From Bacteroidales bacterium (GTDB lineage: Bacteria; Bacteroidota; Bacteroidia; Bacteroidales; P3), in NCBI GenBank assembly GCA_016296345.1, contig JAEDJL010000003.1:1-64000 (forward strand): 64,000 nucleotides of DNA. Direction: 5' to 3'. Shown one piece after another: positions 35,803 through 44,383 of this stretch. The number at the start of each line of letters is the position of its first letter. Positions within the stretch are counted from its first letter, which is position 1. The notes under the pieces are model-generated. The model did no database searches. It was not told where the DNA came from and saw nothing but the letters and a program-made list of their open reading frames with translations. The position numbers and the translations under genes were made by a program.

Positions 35803-37574
35803 AAATTTTGGACAGCGTTGTGGCAAATCAGATTGCCGCAGGAGAAGTGGTAAACCGTCCCTCGTCGGTCGTAAAGGAGCTTTTGGAAAACTCAATCGAC
35901 TCCGGAGCAGCCCGAGTTCAGTTGGTGATAAAAGATGCCGGCAGAACGCTCATTCAGGTGAGCGACAATGGTTGCGGAATGGACAGAGAAGATGCTCAAA
36001 AGTGCTTTCTGCCCCACGCAACCAGCAAGATACGCACTTCGGAAGACATGATGAAACTCCGCACAATGGGTTTCAGAGGCGAGGCTCTTGCATCTATTGC
36101 CGCAATTTCGCAAGTCGAACTCAAAACTCGCCGAGAGCAGGACGAAACAGGCACAAAGGTCATAATAGAAGGCGGAGAGATAAAACAGGTTTCGGACGTT
36201 GCTTGTCCGGCAGGCACTTGTATCTCGGTCAAGAACATATTTTACAATACTCCTGCAAGGCGTAACTTCCTCAAAAGCGACCAAATAGAAAACAGCCACG
36301 TCAATGACGAATTTTTGAGGGTCGCTCTGATTAAGCCGGAAGTCGCTTTCGGCTATGTGAACAACGAAAGAAATATGCACAACCTCACAACGGGCAACGC
36401 AAAGAAGAGAATAATCGACCTTTTCGGCTCATCGCTTTCGGGCAAGCTCATTCCGCTGAACGAAAGCCTCGATTTGGTCAAGATAGGAGGCTTTGTGTGT
36501 TCGGCAGACTTTGCAAAGAAGAACAAATCGTGGCAGTATTTCTTCGTAAACGGACGATTTATGAAGAACAATTACTTTGCCAATGCGGTAGAGAGGGCTT
36601 TTGGCAACCTGCTTGGCGAAAAGACCTACCCTGCTTTCTTCATTACGCTCGACCTTCCGCCCGAAAACATAGATGTAAACATACATCCGACAAAGACAGA
36701 GGTCAAATTTTTGGACGACAAGATGATTTACTCCGTTCTGCACGCCGCAACAAAACGCGGTCTCGGGCAGTATGCTCTCTCAAACGAGATTTCGTTCACC
36801 AAACCTGCCATAGAATTTCCGCAGGTGTCCGCTTCAACTCCTCTTCCCAAGGCTCCGCAAATTCGCTTTGACCCTTCGTTCAATCCTTTTGACACTTCGG
36901 ACTCCCGACCGCTCACTATGTTGCAGGAAAAGCCTGTTGTGCAACCCTCTCTCTTTGAGAAAGACATTCCCGAGCTTGTCCCCACTCCCACAAACCGCCC
37001 TGCGGAAAGAGAAAACAGAGAACTCAACCTCATGCAGGTGGCAGAGCGATATATTGTTGTCCGAAGCAAGGAGTCTGTGCTACTGATTGACCAGAGCAGA
37101 GCGTCGCAAAGGGTGATTTACGAAAGCGTCCTCGGAGGCGAAACTCCCAAAACCCTGTGCCAAAACCTTGCAACACCCATAAAACACTTCTTTGCACCTC
37201 ACATAAGTTTCCAACTTGTGGAACTGCTTCCTGCCTTGGAGAGCTATGGAATGAAGATGGAGTATGACAAGACGGACGGAGGATTTTTCCTTGTGGCAAA
37301 ATCGCCTTCAAACAGTGCGGAAGAGTGTTTCGAGACGGCTCAAAACCTTGTCGAAGACAAGCAAAACTGCTTTGCCTCAGGCTCTCAAAACGAGAAAAGA
37401 GCCATGATGATTGCACAAAAGAACAAAATACCTTACGGACAGGTGCTTTCCAACCAACAAATGCAGACATTGATTTCCCAGCTGTTCAGTTGCAGAGAGT
37501 GTAACCTCACTCCCGAGGGAAAAAAGATAATAATCAGACTGACAACAGACGACTTGGACAAGATGTTCGAGTAG
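35793..37574 (+). CDS. mutL: DNA mismatch repair protein MutL
   Basis: A 593-residue GHKL ATPase that couples MutS to strand removal. N-terminal motifs: VVKELLENSIDSGAARVQLV, VSDNGCGMDREDAQ, HATSKIRTSEDM and MGFRGEALASIAAISQVEL. A linker of about 330-400 leads to the C-terminal dimerisation domain. Where MutL endonucleases have DQHAxxE, this protein reads LLIDQSRASQRVIYE, so the metal-binding His is missing. FSCRECNLTPEGKKI near the end is also altered. It overlaps the preceding small gene. Confidence 0.95.
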   Translation: MAIEILDSVVANQIAAGEVVNRPSSVVKELLENSIDSGAARVQLVIKDAGRTLIQVSDNGCGMDREDAQKCFLPHATSKIRTSEDMMKLRTMGFRGEALASIAAISQVELKTRREQDETGTKVIIEGGEIKQVSDVACPAGTCISVKNIFYNTPARRNFLKSDQIENSHVNDEFLRVALIKPEVAFGYVNNERNMHNLTTGNAKKRIIDLFGSSLSGKLIPLNESLDLVKIGGFVCSADFAKKNKSWQYFFVNGRFMKNNYFANAVERAFGNLLGEKTYPAFFITLDLPPENIDVNIHPTKTEVKFLDDKMIYSVLHAATKRGLGQYALSNEISFTKPAIEFPQVSASTPLPKAPQIRFDPSFNPFDTSDSRPLTMLQEKPVVQPSLFEKDIPELVPTPTNRPAERENRELNLMQVAERYIVVRSKESVLLIDQSRASQRVIYESVLGGETPKTLCQNLATPIKHFFAPHISFQLVELLPALESYGMKMEYDKTDGGFFLVAKSPSNSAEECFETAQNLVEDKQNCFASGSQNEKRAMMIAQKNKIPYGQVLSNQQMQTLISQLFSCRECNLTPEGKKIIIRLTTDDLDKMFE

Positions 37575-37579
37575 AAAGA

Positions 37580-37619
37580 AAATCTGCACCCTGCTTTCTT
37601 TGTTGCAGAGTGCAGATTT
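37580..37619. terminator. Hairpin between convergent mutL and the dehydrogenase gene
   Basis: AAATCTGCAC and GTGCAGATTT form a 10-bp inverted repeat with a 20-nt loop, 5 bp past the mutL stop and 24 bp from the convergent stop. It is likely a two-way terminator. Confidence 0.6.
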
Positions 37620-37642
37620 GGTATTCTGTAAAGCCCTTTGGA

Positions 37643-38578
37643 CTATTTGCTTTCGATGTATTGGTCCAAGTTTTGCAGGATTATGTCTATCCTTATGTCG
37701 AAACTCTCCCTTGTTGCAAAGGCAACGTGTGGCAAAAGCAAGGTATTCTTTGCTCCAAGAAGGGGATTGTCCGCTTTCAAAGGCGGTTCGCTGTCGTAAA
37801 CGTCGATTGCAGCTGCCGCAATCCGTCCTTGGTTCAAGCAGTCTGCCAAGGCTTTGTTGTCAATCACCCCTCCGCGAGAAGTATTGACCACTATGGCAGA
37901 GGGTTTGCACAAAGCTAGCATCTCGGAGCTGATAAGACCCTTTGTTTGCTTGGTCAGAGGAGTGTGAAGCGAGATAATGTCGCTGCGTTTCATCAATTCC
38001 TCCAACGAAGTGTACTCTATATTCATGTCAATAGCCTCCTGCCGCTGCGAACGCGAGTAGGCAATAATCTGACAGCCGAAGACTTTGAGCAGTTGTGCCG
38101 TCCTGAGTCCTATTGCTCCCGTTCCGACAATGCCGACCGTCTTGCCGCAAAGCTCTCTTCCCAAGATATTGTTCCTGCCTTGAAGAGAACGAGTTGCAGC
38201 ATCAAAAGGCGTCATCTTGCGATAAACATCGAGCATCATTCCCACAGCCAATTCTGCCACTGCCTGCGTAGCATAGCCCGAGGCATTGCGGATTTGTATT
38301 CCTCTTTGGCTGCAATAGTCTTGGTCTATGTGGTCCAAGCCCGTGAAAGCGACGTTCAAGAACTTCAATTCGGGACATTGTTCCAACACATTGCGACCAA
38401 GAGGGATATTGGACACCATTACGACTTCCGCACCCTTCATTCTTTCGACAAGGGTCGCCTCATCTTCCTTTCGGTCGGGGAAAACGACCAACTCACAACC
38501 CTTTTTCTCATATTTTCGAGCCAATTCCGCTGCCCTTTCGGGGCTTATTCCCATAGGCTCTACTGCAACAATTTTCAT
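37643..38578 (-). CDS. D-isomer-specific 2-hydroxyacid dehydrogenase
   Basis: A 311-residue NAD-dependent dehydrogenase. The cofactor motif is GIVGTGAIGLRTAQLL. The Arg-Glu-His catalytic set is visible in VVNTSRGGVID, AIDVYDSEPPL and LLLPHVAFAT. It could be a D-lactate, glycerate or phosphoglycerate-type enzyme; it lacks the ACT domain of long SerA. The ATG at 38578 is preferred; further upstream the frame runs towards repeat array J. Confidence 0.88.
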   Translation of the reverse strand: MKIVAVEPMGISPERAAELARKYEKKGCELVVFPDRKEDEATLVERMKGAEVVMVSNIPLGRNVLEQCPELKFLNVAFTGLDHIDQDYCSQRGIQIRNASGYATQAVAELAVGMMLDVYRKMTPFDAATRSLQGRNNILGRELCGKTVGIVGTGAIGLRTAQLLKVFGCQIIAYSRSQRQEAIDMNIEYTSLEELMKRSDIISLHTPLTKQTKGLISSEMLALCKPSAIVVNTSRGGVIDNKALADCLNQGRIAAAAIDVYDSEPPLKADNPLLGAKNTLLLPHVAFATRESFDIRIDIILQNLDQYIESK

Positions 38579-38664
38579 ATAACTTGGTATTGAATTATCA
38601 GTTTTTTGTTTCTGTTTTGCAAAGATAGCCATTTTCTTTTGCCCTTGTCCTGTGTTGCGAAAAT

Positions 38665-38744
38665 AAAACGGCGATTTGCAGAAATAAATCGCCGTTTTAT
38701 TCTGACAAAACGCCGTTTTATTTTGTTGAAACGGCGTTTTATTT
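38665..38744. repeat. 21-bp-period palindrome array J (4 units)
   Basis: Core 5-mers start at 38669, 38690, 38711 and 38732. It is placed between the dehydrogenase start and the efp terminator. Confidence 0.92.
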
Positions 38745-38785
38745 CAAGCATTGCAAGAGACTGTAATTCAAAACGATAAAATTCC

Positions 38786-38822
38786 AAAAAAGAAAGAGGC
38801 TGTCCATACGGACAAAGCCTCC
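38786..38822 (-). terminator. Terminator of efp
   Basis: GAGGCT-GTCC and GGAC-AA-AGCCTC form a hairpin with an ATAC loop, followed on the minus strand by a T-rich tract. A second hairpin, CTGCCCAAAGGGCAG, lies just before it at about 38838-38853. Confidence 0.75.
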
Positions 38823-38875
38823 TTCGGTCAACGGTGTCTGCCCAAAGGGCAGCCTAACATCAATAATTAAAGAAA

Positions 38876-39439
38876 TTATTTTACTCTCTCGGCATATTCA
38901 GCCGTCCTTGTGTCGATTTTAATTCTCTCTCCCGTTTCGATAAACAAAGGAATACGAACTTTTGCTCCCGTTTCGACAGTTGCATCTTTCATTGCGTTTG
39001 TGGCAGTGTTGCCTTTCACTCCGGGTTCTGTGTAAGTTACTTCCATTTCTACAAAAGGCGGCAACTCACAAGAAAGAGGTGTTTCGGTGTCTGCGTGAAC
39101 TATTATCTCAACATACTGTCCTTCTTTGAGGAATTGAGGAGCGTTTATCATGCTTTCCTCAATGTTTATCTGCTCATAGGTTTCTGCGTGCATGAAATTG
39201 TAACCTGTGTCATCTTTGTAAAGATATGTGTAAGGTCTTCTCTCGACTCTGCAAGTGTCAATCTTGCAACCGGCAGGAAAAGTATGCTCCAAAGTTCTGC
39301 CTGTCTTGAAGCTCTTCAATTTAGTTCTCACAAATGCACTTCCTTTTCCCGGTTTGACGTGCAGAAACTCCACTACAGAAAATAAATCGTTGTTCAATTC
39401 GATGCACAAACCGTTCTTAATGTCTGCTGTTGTTGCCAT
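38876..39439 (-). CDS. efp: Translation elongation factor P
   Basis: Rescues ribosomes stalled at proline runs. 187 residues with the three-domain EF-P layout. Loop I is [13 protein letters not shown] with K32 at the tip position that is modified in many species. [20 protein letters not shown] and [20 protein letters not shown] are typical of domains II/III. It follows a small membrane-protein gene; the perfect inverted repeat CTATCTGC-CGT-GCAGATAG (39458-39476) lies just before its start. Confidence 0.96.
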   Translation of the reverse strand: MATTADIKNGLCIELNNDLFSVVEFLHVKPGKGSAFVRTKLKSFKTGRTLEHTFPAGCKIDTCRVERRPYTYLYKDDTGYNFMHAETYEQINIEESMINAPQFLKEGQYVEIIVHADTETPLSCELPPFVEMEVTYTEPGVKGNTATNAMKDATVETGAKVRIPLFIETGERIKIDTRTAEYAERVK

Positions 39440-39503
39440 ATTTAATTTTTTGTTTGTCTATCTGCCGTGCAGATAGGTGTTAAGTATTTGTGTTATTTAA
39501 TTC

Positions 39504-39770
39504 TTACTGATTTGTTTCTTGCTTTTGGTTTTGCAAATTCTCCACTCTGCGTTCCAAAAAGTCGTTTTCGTCTTTCAACCGGGTGTATTCCTTTTCGTAA
39601 AACGAGGCTTTCATGCCCGAAGAAAGCATTCTCAAAATGCAGACTGCAAGCAATGCAAAGGCTGCATCTTCAACACGTTTGAAGCCTACGAAGAAATAGT
39701 AAATCACTACGCCGATTATGCCGACGTATGACAAGATTTCGAGTATTTTTGCTGCTTTTAGTGCTTTCAT
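39504..39770 (-). CDS. Small membrane protein with C-terminal coiled coil
   Basis: 88 residues. Two hydrophobic segments (ILEILSYVGIIGVVIYYFFV and FALLAVCILRMLSSGM) are followed by a charged helix KEYTRLKDENDFLERRVENL that looks like a coiled coil. No family recognised. The ATG at 39770 is chosen; a promoter with a 19-bp spacer is 20 bp upstream. It probably precedes efp on one transcript. Confidence 0.65.
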   Translation of the reverse strand: MKALKAAKILEILSYVGIIGVVIYYFFVGFKRVEDAAFALLAVCILRMLSSGMKASFYEKEYTRLKDENDFLERRVENLQNQKQETNQ

Positions 39771-39789
39771 TTTGACTTGTTTCGGCGTG

Positions 39790-39820
39790 CAAAGGTACAT
39801 TTTTTTTTGGTATTTCCAAA
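39790..39820 (-). promoter_or_regulatory. Promoter of the small membrane protein gene and efp
   Basis: Minus-strand TACCTTTG at 39790-39797 and TTTG at 39817-39820, spacer 19 bp. Confidence 0.65.
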
Positions 39821-39839
39821 AAATATACGCTTTTTTGGC

Positions 39840-39847
39840 TATCTTTG
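39840..39847 (+). promoter_or_regulatory. -7 box of the 312-residue secreted protein gene
   Basis: TATCTTTG, 52 bp before the ATG at 39900 and divergent to the box at 39790. No clear -33. Confidence 0.5.
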
Positions 39848-39899
39848 CCGAACGTTTGCCCGTTATGGGTTTTCAAAAAGGGACAAAAACATTAACATT

Positions 39900-40838
39900 A
39901 TGAGAAAAGCAAGTATAGGACTTTTGTTTGCGATTTTGCTTTGGGGCTTTGGGGCTTCTGCACAGAACACAAGCCGAATGGACGATGCCAAATTGACGGA
40001 ATTTTCCTACAAGTTGAGCAAATTACCTTTCAGTGAGAGAAACGTAATCGACACTGCGTGCAGGTTATTTGAGACTATGTTTAAGGGAGATGCCGACAAT
40101 GCCGACTGGGGCTACCAAATTTTGTATTTTTATCACGAGTTGAGTTGCGAAGACAAGACTACAACGCTGCACAAGACCTTTTCGGAAGAAGAAATCAGGG
40201 CTTTGGTTCACAAAGACATCAAAGTACTCGGCGGATTGGTCTCTGACATGAAACGTTTTGAGAACGAGTATGGAAAATATGGCTATAGAATAATGTCGTA
40301 TGAGGATACCTCGTATGCAATCGAAGTTCAGCCGGGCTTTTTGTACGACAAATTCAAAAAGATGCTCACTCCCGAATATGCATACTACCGCGGATTGTGG
40401 ATAAAAGAGCATGACATTCCTGCAATATGGCACGCAACCCTTGCAATTCCCCTTTCGGAAGTGTTCAAACGCATAGAATGGAGAGACGAATTCCTCGAAA
40501 AAAATCCCGATTTCATAAGAGAAGACCTTGTAACAAGAGAAATCGAGCGTCTTTGCTTCATTGTTACCAAGGGATTGGAGAATACGTCGGTTTATGACGA
40601 GAAAGATGTCATCAAACCCGAGTATAAAGACGCTCTTCAGGCATATTACCGCTCCCACAAGCAGACAAAATGGGGCAAATACATGACTGACTACGTTCAT
40701 TTGCTTGCTCTGAACAAGTATCGCAACAGTTACAAAATCGATTCTTGGGTTTTGGAACACCTCTTCCCCGAAGGCAGGAAGAATATCGACCCTTTGTTGA
40801 AGTACAAGGACATTTTGATTGATAATATCGTTGAATAA
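39900..40838 (+). CDS. Secreted protein of unknown function
   Basis: 312 residues with signal peptide MRKASIGLLFAILLWGFGAS and no later membrane segment. The mature part is helical and charged (EEEIRALVHKDIKVLGGLVS, DMKRFENEYGKYGYRIMSYE). No domain was recognised. It is followed 24 bp later by DPP IV in the same direction, so a periplasmic role alongside that peptidase is possible. Confidence 0.7.
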   Translation: MRKASIGLLFAILLWGFGASAQNTSRMDDAKLTEFSYKLSKLPFSERNVIDTACRLFETMFKGDADNADWGYQILYFYHELSCEDKTTTLHKTFSEEEIRALVHKDIKVLGGLVSDMKRFENEYGKYGYRIMSYEDTSYAIEVQPGFLYDKFKKMLTPEYAYYRGLWIKEHDIPAIWHATLAIPLSEVFKRIEWRDEFLEKNPDFIREDLVTREIERLCFIVTKGLENTSVYDEKDVIKPEYKDALQAYYRSHKQTKWGKYMTDYVHLLALNKYRNSYKIDSWVLEHLFPEGRKNIDPLLKYKDILIDNIVE

Positions 40839-40862
40839 AATTTTTGTTTGAAGAAAAAAGAG

Positions 40863-43016
40863 ATGAAAAGACTGACAGTTTTTCTTGCAGCCTTGCTTTT
40901 TGGCTGCGGTTTGATGGCTCAAGAAATTACGCTTGAAGACATTTGGAAAAATGGAACGTTTCGTTCCAAAGGCATTGCGGGCATTCGCTCGATGAAAAAC
41001 GGAGAAAATTATTGCATTTTGACCTCTGAGGGTATCGAAAAGTACTCTTACAAAGACGGAAAGAAGATTGAAACTATGCTTTCGTTCGATGGCTTGAAGT
41101 TCTCGGGCGAAAACGAATATGTATTCGAATATTCGTTCAGCCAAGACGAGAACAAGGTGCTTTTGGCTACCAATCCGCAGTTCATTTACAGGCGTTCATA
41201 CACTGCAAACTACTATGTGTATGATTTTTCTGCCAAAACGCTCACCCCTGTTGCCAAAACTCCGGTACGTCTTGCCGAATTTTCACCAAAGGCAGACCGT
41301 GTGGCTTACGTCAAAGACAACAATATATATATGGTAAGCCTTGCCGACATGACAACTACCCAAATCACTTCGGACGGAGAGTTTAACAAAATAATATATG
41401 GAACAACCGACTGGGTGTATGAGGAAGAATTTGCAATAACAAAGGGATTTTTTTGGAGCAATGACGGAAGCAAAATTGCATTCTATCGCTTTGACGAAAG
41501 CAAAGTAAGAGAATATACAATACCTTACTATGGCGATTTATACCCTCGCCAATATACTTACAAATATCCGAAAGCCGGAGAGGCAAATTCGGTTGTCGAT
41601 GTGATGGTTTATGATTTGGCTTCGGCAACAACTCACACTATCGACCTCGGACCAAACAAAGATATTTATGTTCCGAGACTTCAATGGACGCTGAACGACG
41701 AGGTGTTTATTCACAAGCTCAACAGACATCAAAATCACTACGAGTTGTTCACCGTAAACTGCAACAACTACAAGTTAAACAAGGTTTACGACGAGCGAAA
41801 CGAGTGTTACATTGAGCAGGCAGAAGATGTGATTTTCCTAAACGACAAGAAGAACTTCATCATTCGCAGCGAGAGAAATGGTTATATGAACCTTTACAAA
41901 GTCAATCTCTACACCAAAGAAATTGTTCCTTTGACCGACGGACAATATGATGTGGATATGGTATGTCATGTCGATGAAAAGAATAACAAAATCTACTATA
42001 CGGCAGCACAAAGCGAGGCTTACAATCGCGAACTCTTGGTTGTAGATGGCAAAAAGAAAGTAAGAAAACTTTCGGGCAAGGTTGGAACATACACAGCCGA
42101 CTTTTCAGCTAACGGAAAGTACTACATATCGTCCTATTCCGACACGGACACACCCACAATCTACACAATAAACGACAATAACGGCAAAACGCTCGTAACA
42201 CTCGAAGACAACAAAGACCTGAAAGCCACTTTGGCAAAATATGGTAAGGAACGCAAAGAATTTGGCAAGTTTACAACCTCCGGCGGAGAGCAGTTGAACT
42301 ATTGGATGATAAAACCTGCAAAAATGGAAGCAGGAAAGAAGTATCCTCTTTTGATGTATGTGTATGGCGGACCTGGCAGTCAGGAAGTTCTCAACTCACA
42401 AAGCCGTTCTGCTGACTATATGTGGTTCAGAATGTTGGCACAAAAAGGCTACGTTATCGCCTGTGTAGATGGACGAGGCACGGGAGCAAGAGGCGAAAAG
42501 TTCAAAAAATGCACCTATATGGAGCTTGGAAAATATGAGACCGAAGACCAAATCGAGGCAGCAAAGTACTTTGGTTCGCTTCCTTTCATAGACAAAGAAA
42601 GGATAGGCATCTTTGGTTGGAGCTACGGGGGATATATGTCCACACTCTGCATAACCAAGGGAGCGGAATACTTCAAGACTGCAATAGCTGTTGCACCTGT
42701 TACAAATTGGAGGTACTATGACAATGTATATACAGAACGTTTCATGCGTACTCCTCAGGAGAATGCAGACGGATACGACCTAAATTCGCCAATCAATCAT
42801 GTCGATAAGCTCAAAGGCAACTACCTTCTTATTCATGGCACGGCTGACGACAATGTTCACTACCAAAACTCCATGGATTTGATAACTGCCCTCATCAAGG
42901 CAAACAAACAATTTGAGCATTTTGCATATCCAAACAAAGACCACGGCATCTATGGCGGCAACACCCGACTACATCTTTATACTTTGATGACCGACTTTAT
43001 TCTTCGCAAGTTGTAG
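40863..43016 (+). CDS. Dipeptidyl peptidase IV (S9B)
   Basis: Cuts X-Pro dipeptides from peptide N-termini in the periplasm. A 717-residue protein with signal peptide MKRLTVFLAALLFGCGLMAQ. The N-terminal beta-propeller (about 30-450) includes the EE substrate motif in WVYEEEFAITKGFFW. The catalytic domain has the triad S587 (GWSYGGYMS), D663 (HGTADDNVHY) and H694 (NKDHGIYGG). The ATG at 40863 starts the signal peptide. It suits an asaccharolytic, peptide-fermenting lifestyle. Confidence 0.95.
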   Translation: MKRLTVFLAALLFGCGLMAQEITLEDIWKNGTFRSKGIAGIRSMKNGENYCILTSEGIEKYSYKDGKKIETMLSFDGLKFSGENEYVFEYSFSQDENKVLLATNPQFIYRRSYTANYYVYDFSAKTLTPVAKTPVRLAEFSPKADRVAYVKDNNIYMVSLADMTTTQITSDGEFNKIIYGTTDWVYEEEFAITKGFFWSNDGSKIAFYRFDESKVREYTIPYYGDLYPRQYTYKYPKAGEANSVVDVMVYDLASATTHTIDLGPNKDIYVPRLQWTLNDEVFIHKLNRHQNHYELFTVNCNNYKLNKVYDERNECYIEQAEDVIFLNDKKNFIIRSERNGYMNLYKVNLYTKEIVPLTDGQYDVDMVCHVDEKNNKIYYTAAQSEAYNRELLVVDGKKKVRKLSGKVGTYTADFSANGKYYISSYSDTDTPTIYTINDNNGKTLVTLEDNKDLKATLAKYGKERKEFGKFTTSGGEQLNYWMIKPAKMEAGKKYPLLMYVYGGPGSQEVLNSQSRSADYMWFRMLAQKGYVIACVDGRGTGARGEKFKKCTYMELGKYETEDQIEAAKYFGSLPFIDKERIGIFGWSYGGYMSTLCITKGAEYFKTAIAVAPVTNWRYYDNVYTERFMRTPQENADGYDLNSPINHVDKLKGNYLLIHGTADDNVHYQNSMDLITALIKANKQFEHFAYPNKDHGIYGGNTRLHLYTLMTDFILRKL

Positions 43017-43040
43017 AAGAATACGACCAACAAAAACAAA

Positions 43041-44369
43041 ATGCACAAAGACCTTGAAGCATTTGTAAACAAGCAAAACTTGTTTGGAAAAGACGACAGA
43101 ATTCTCTTGGCACTGAGCGGCGGAGTGGATTCTGTCGTTTTGGCTACTCTGATGCTTGAATGCGGCTATCATTTTTCGGCAGCTCACTGCAATTTTCACC
43201 TGCGTGGCAACGAGAGCATGAGAGACGAAGACTTTGTGAGGGCGTGGGCAAAAGAGCATGATGTGGAGTTGTTTGTAAAAGACTTCGACACATTTGGCTA
43301 TATGCAGCAAAAGAAAATCTCTTTGGAAATGGCAGCACGCGAACTTCGCTACTTGTGGTTTGAAGAGCTGATTACAAGCAAGGGTTTTGACTGTCTTGCA
43401 ACGGCTCATCATGCAGACGATTCGGCAGAAACCTTTTTTATCAATCTGCTGAGAGGAACGGGGATTGCAGGTCTGCACGGCATACTGCCAAAGAGCGGAA
43501 ATATAGTCCGTCCGCTTCTTTTTGCCACTCGCAAACGCATTGCCGAGTTTGCCGAGCAAAGAAACATTGCCTTTGTTGAGGATTCGACCAACAGCCAGAC
43601 TAAATTTTTGAGAAACAAAATCCGACATCAACTCTTCCCTTTGCTAAGAGAGATTGCCCCTTCGTTTGATGAAACAATCGCAAAAGACATCGAACGCCTC
43701 AGAGAAACAGAGATGGTTTACTCTCAAGCTGTCAAGCAGTTACAAAACGAGCTTTTGAGCGAACAAAACGGCGTTTTAATTCTCCAAATCGCCGATTTAT
43801 TACGCCAAAAGCCCGAAAGACTTTTGCTGTACGAAATTTTGTCTCAATACGGCTTCAACGAGAGCAGCTGCAACGACATTCTTTCGACATTAAACGCAGA
43901 GTCGGGCAGGCAGTTTGTGAGCAAAACTCACCGCATTGTCAAAGACCGCACCCGACTTTTGATAACGCCAATAGAAAGTAGCAATTCAAAACAACAATAC
44001 CTTATCGCCGAAGACCAAGACTGCATACAAGAACCATTTAATGCCCAAATCCAAAGCCTGAACGCAAAAGAGCATTTCACAATATGCAGGGAAAGGAACA
44101 TCGCAATGATAGACAAAGACGCTCTGCACTTCCCTTTGGTTTTGCGACACTGGAAAGCAGGCGACAAATTCGTCCCCTTGGGAATGAAAAAGCCCAAAAA
44201 GCTCAGCGATTTCTTCACTGCCGAAAAGTATTCCCTTGTAGAGAAGCAACAGCAGTGGCTTTTGTGCAGCAATGATGAAATAGTATGGGTTGCAGGCAGG
44301 CGGTTGGACGAGCGATTTAAGGTATCGGACAGCACAAAGAACATATTAAAAATACAAATCAATCAATAA
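43041..44369 (+). CDS. tilS: tRNA(Ile)-lysidine synthase
   Basis: Converts C34 of tRNA-Ile(CAU) to lysidine. 442 residues. The PP-loop SGGVDS is at 26-31, with HCNFHLRGNESMRDEDFVRA and LATAHHADDSAETFFINLLR. The C-terminal domain has LGMKKPKKLSDFFTAEKYSL. A four-unit 21-bp palindrome array is embedded in frame around residues 235-258, in the linker after the catalytic domain. A CAU tRNA gene lies 1.3 kb downstream. Confidence 0.95.
   Translation: MHKDLEAFVNKQNLFGKDDRILLALSGGVDSVVLATLMLECGYHFSAAHCNFHLRGNESMRDEDFVRAWAKEHDVELFVKDFDTFGYMQQKKISLEMAARELRYLWFEELITSKGFDCLATAHHADDSAETFFINLLRGTGIAGLHGILPKSGNIVRPLLFATRKRIAEFAEQRNIAFVEDSTNSQTKFLRNKIRHQLFPLLREIAPSFDETIAKDIERLRETEMVYSQAVKQLQNELLSEQNGVLILQIADLLRQKPERLLLYEILSQYGFNESSCNDILSTLNAESGRQFVSKTHRIVKDRTRLLITPIESSNSKQQYLIAEDQDCIQEPFNAQIQSLNAKEHFTICRERNIAMIDKDALHFPLVLRHWKAGDKFVPLGMKKPKKLSDFFTAEKYSLVEKQQQWLLCSNDEIVWVAGRRLDERFKVSDSTKNILKIQINQ
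43742..43824. repeat. 21-bp-period palindrome array K, inside tilS (4 units)
   Basis: Core 5-mers lie at 43748 (CGAGC), 43769 (CGGCG), 43790 (CGCCG) and 43811 (GCCCG). The centre two are intact and the outer two have drifted. Encoded peptide: ELLSEQNGVLILQIADLLRQ. Confidence 0.85.
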
Positions 44370-44383
44370 ACAACAATAGTATC

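Noticed and set aside
39458..39476. Perfect inverted repeat CTATCTGC-CGT-GCAGATAG as terminator before efp
   Set aside because: No T-run follows on either strand; it may be an operator but there is no further evidence.
40065..41144. 359-codon minus-strand frame opposite the 312-residue protein and DPP IV
   Set aside because: Antisense shadow of two genes with signal peptides and, for DPP IV, conserved motifs.
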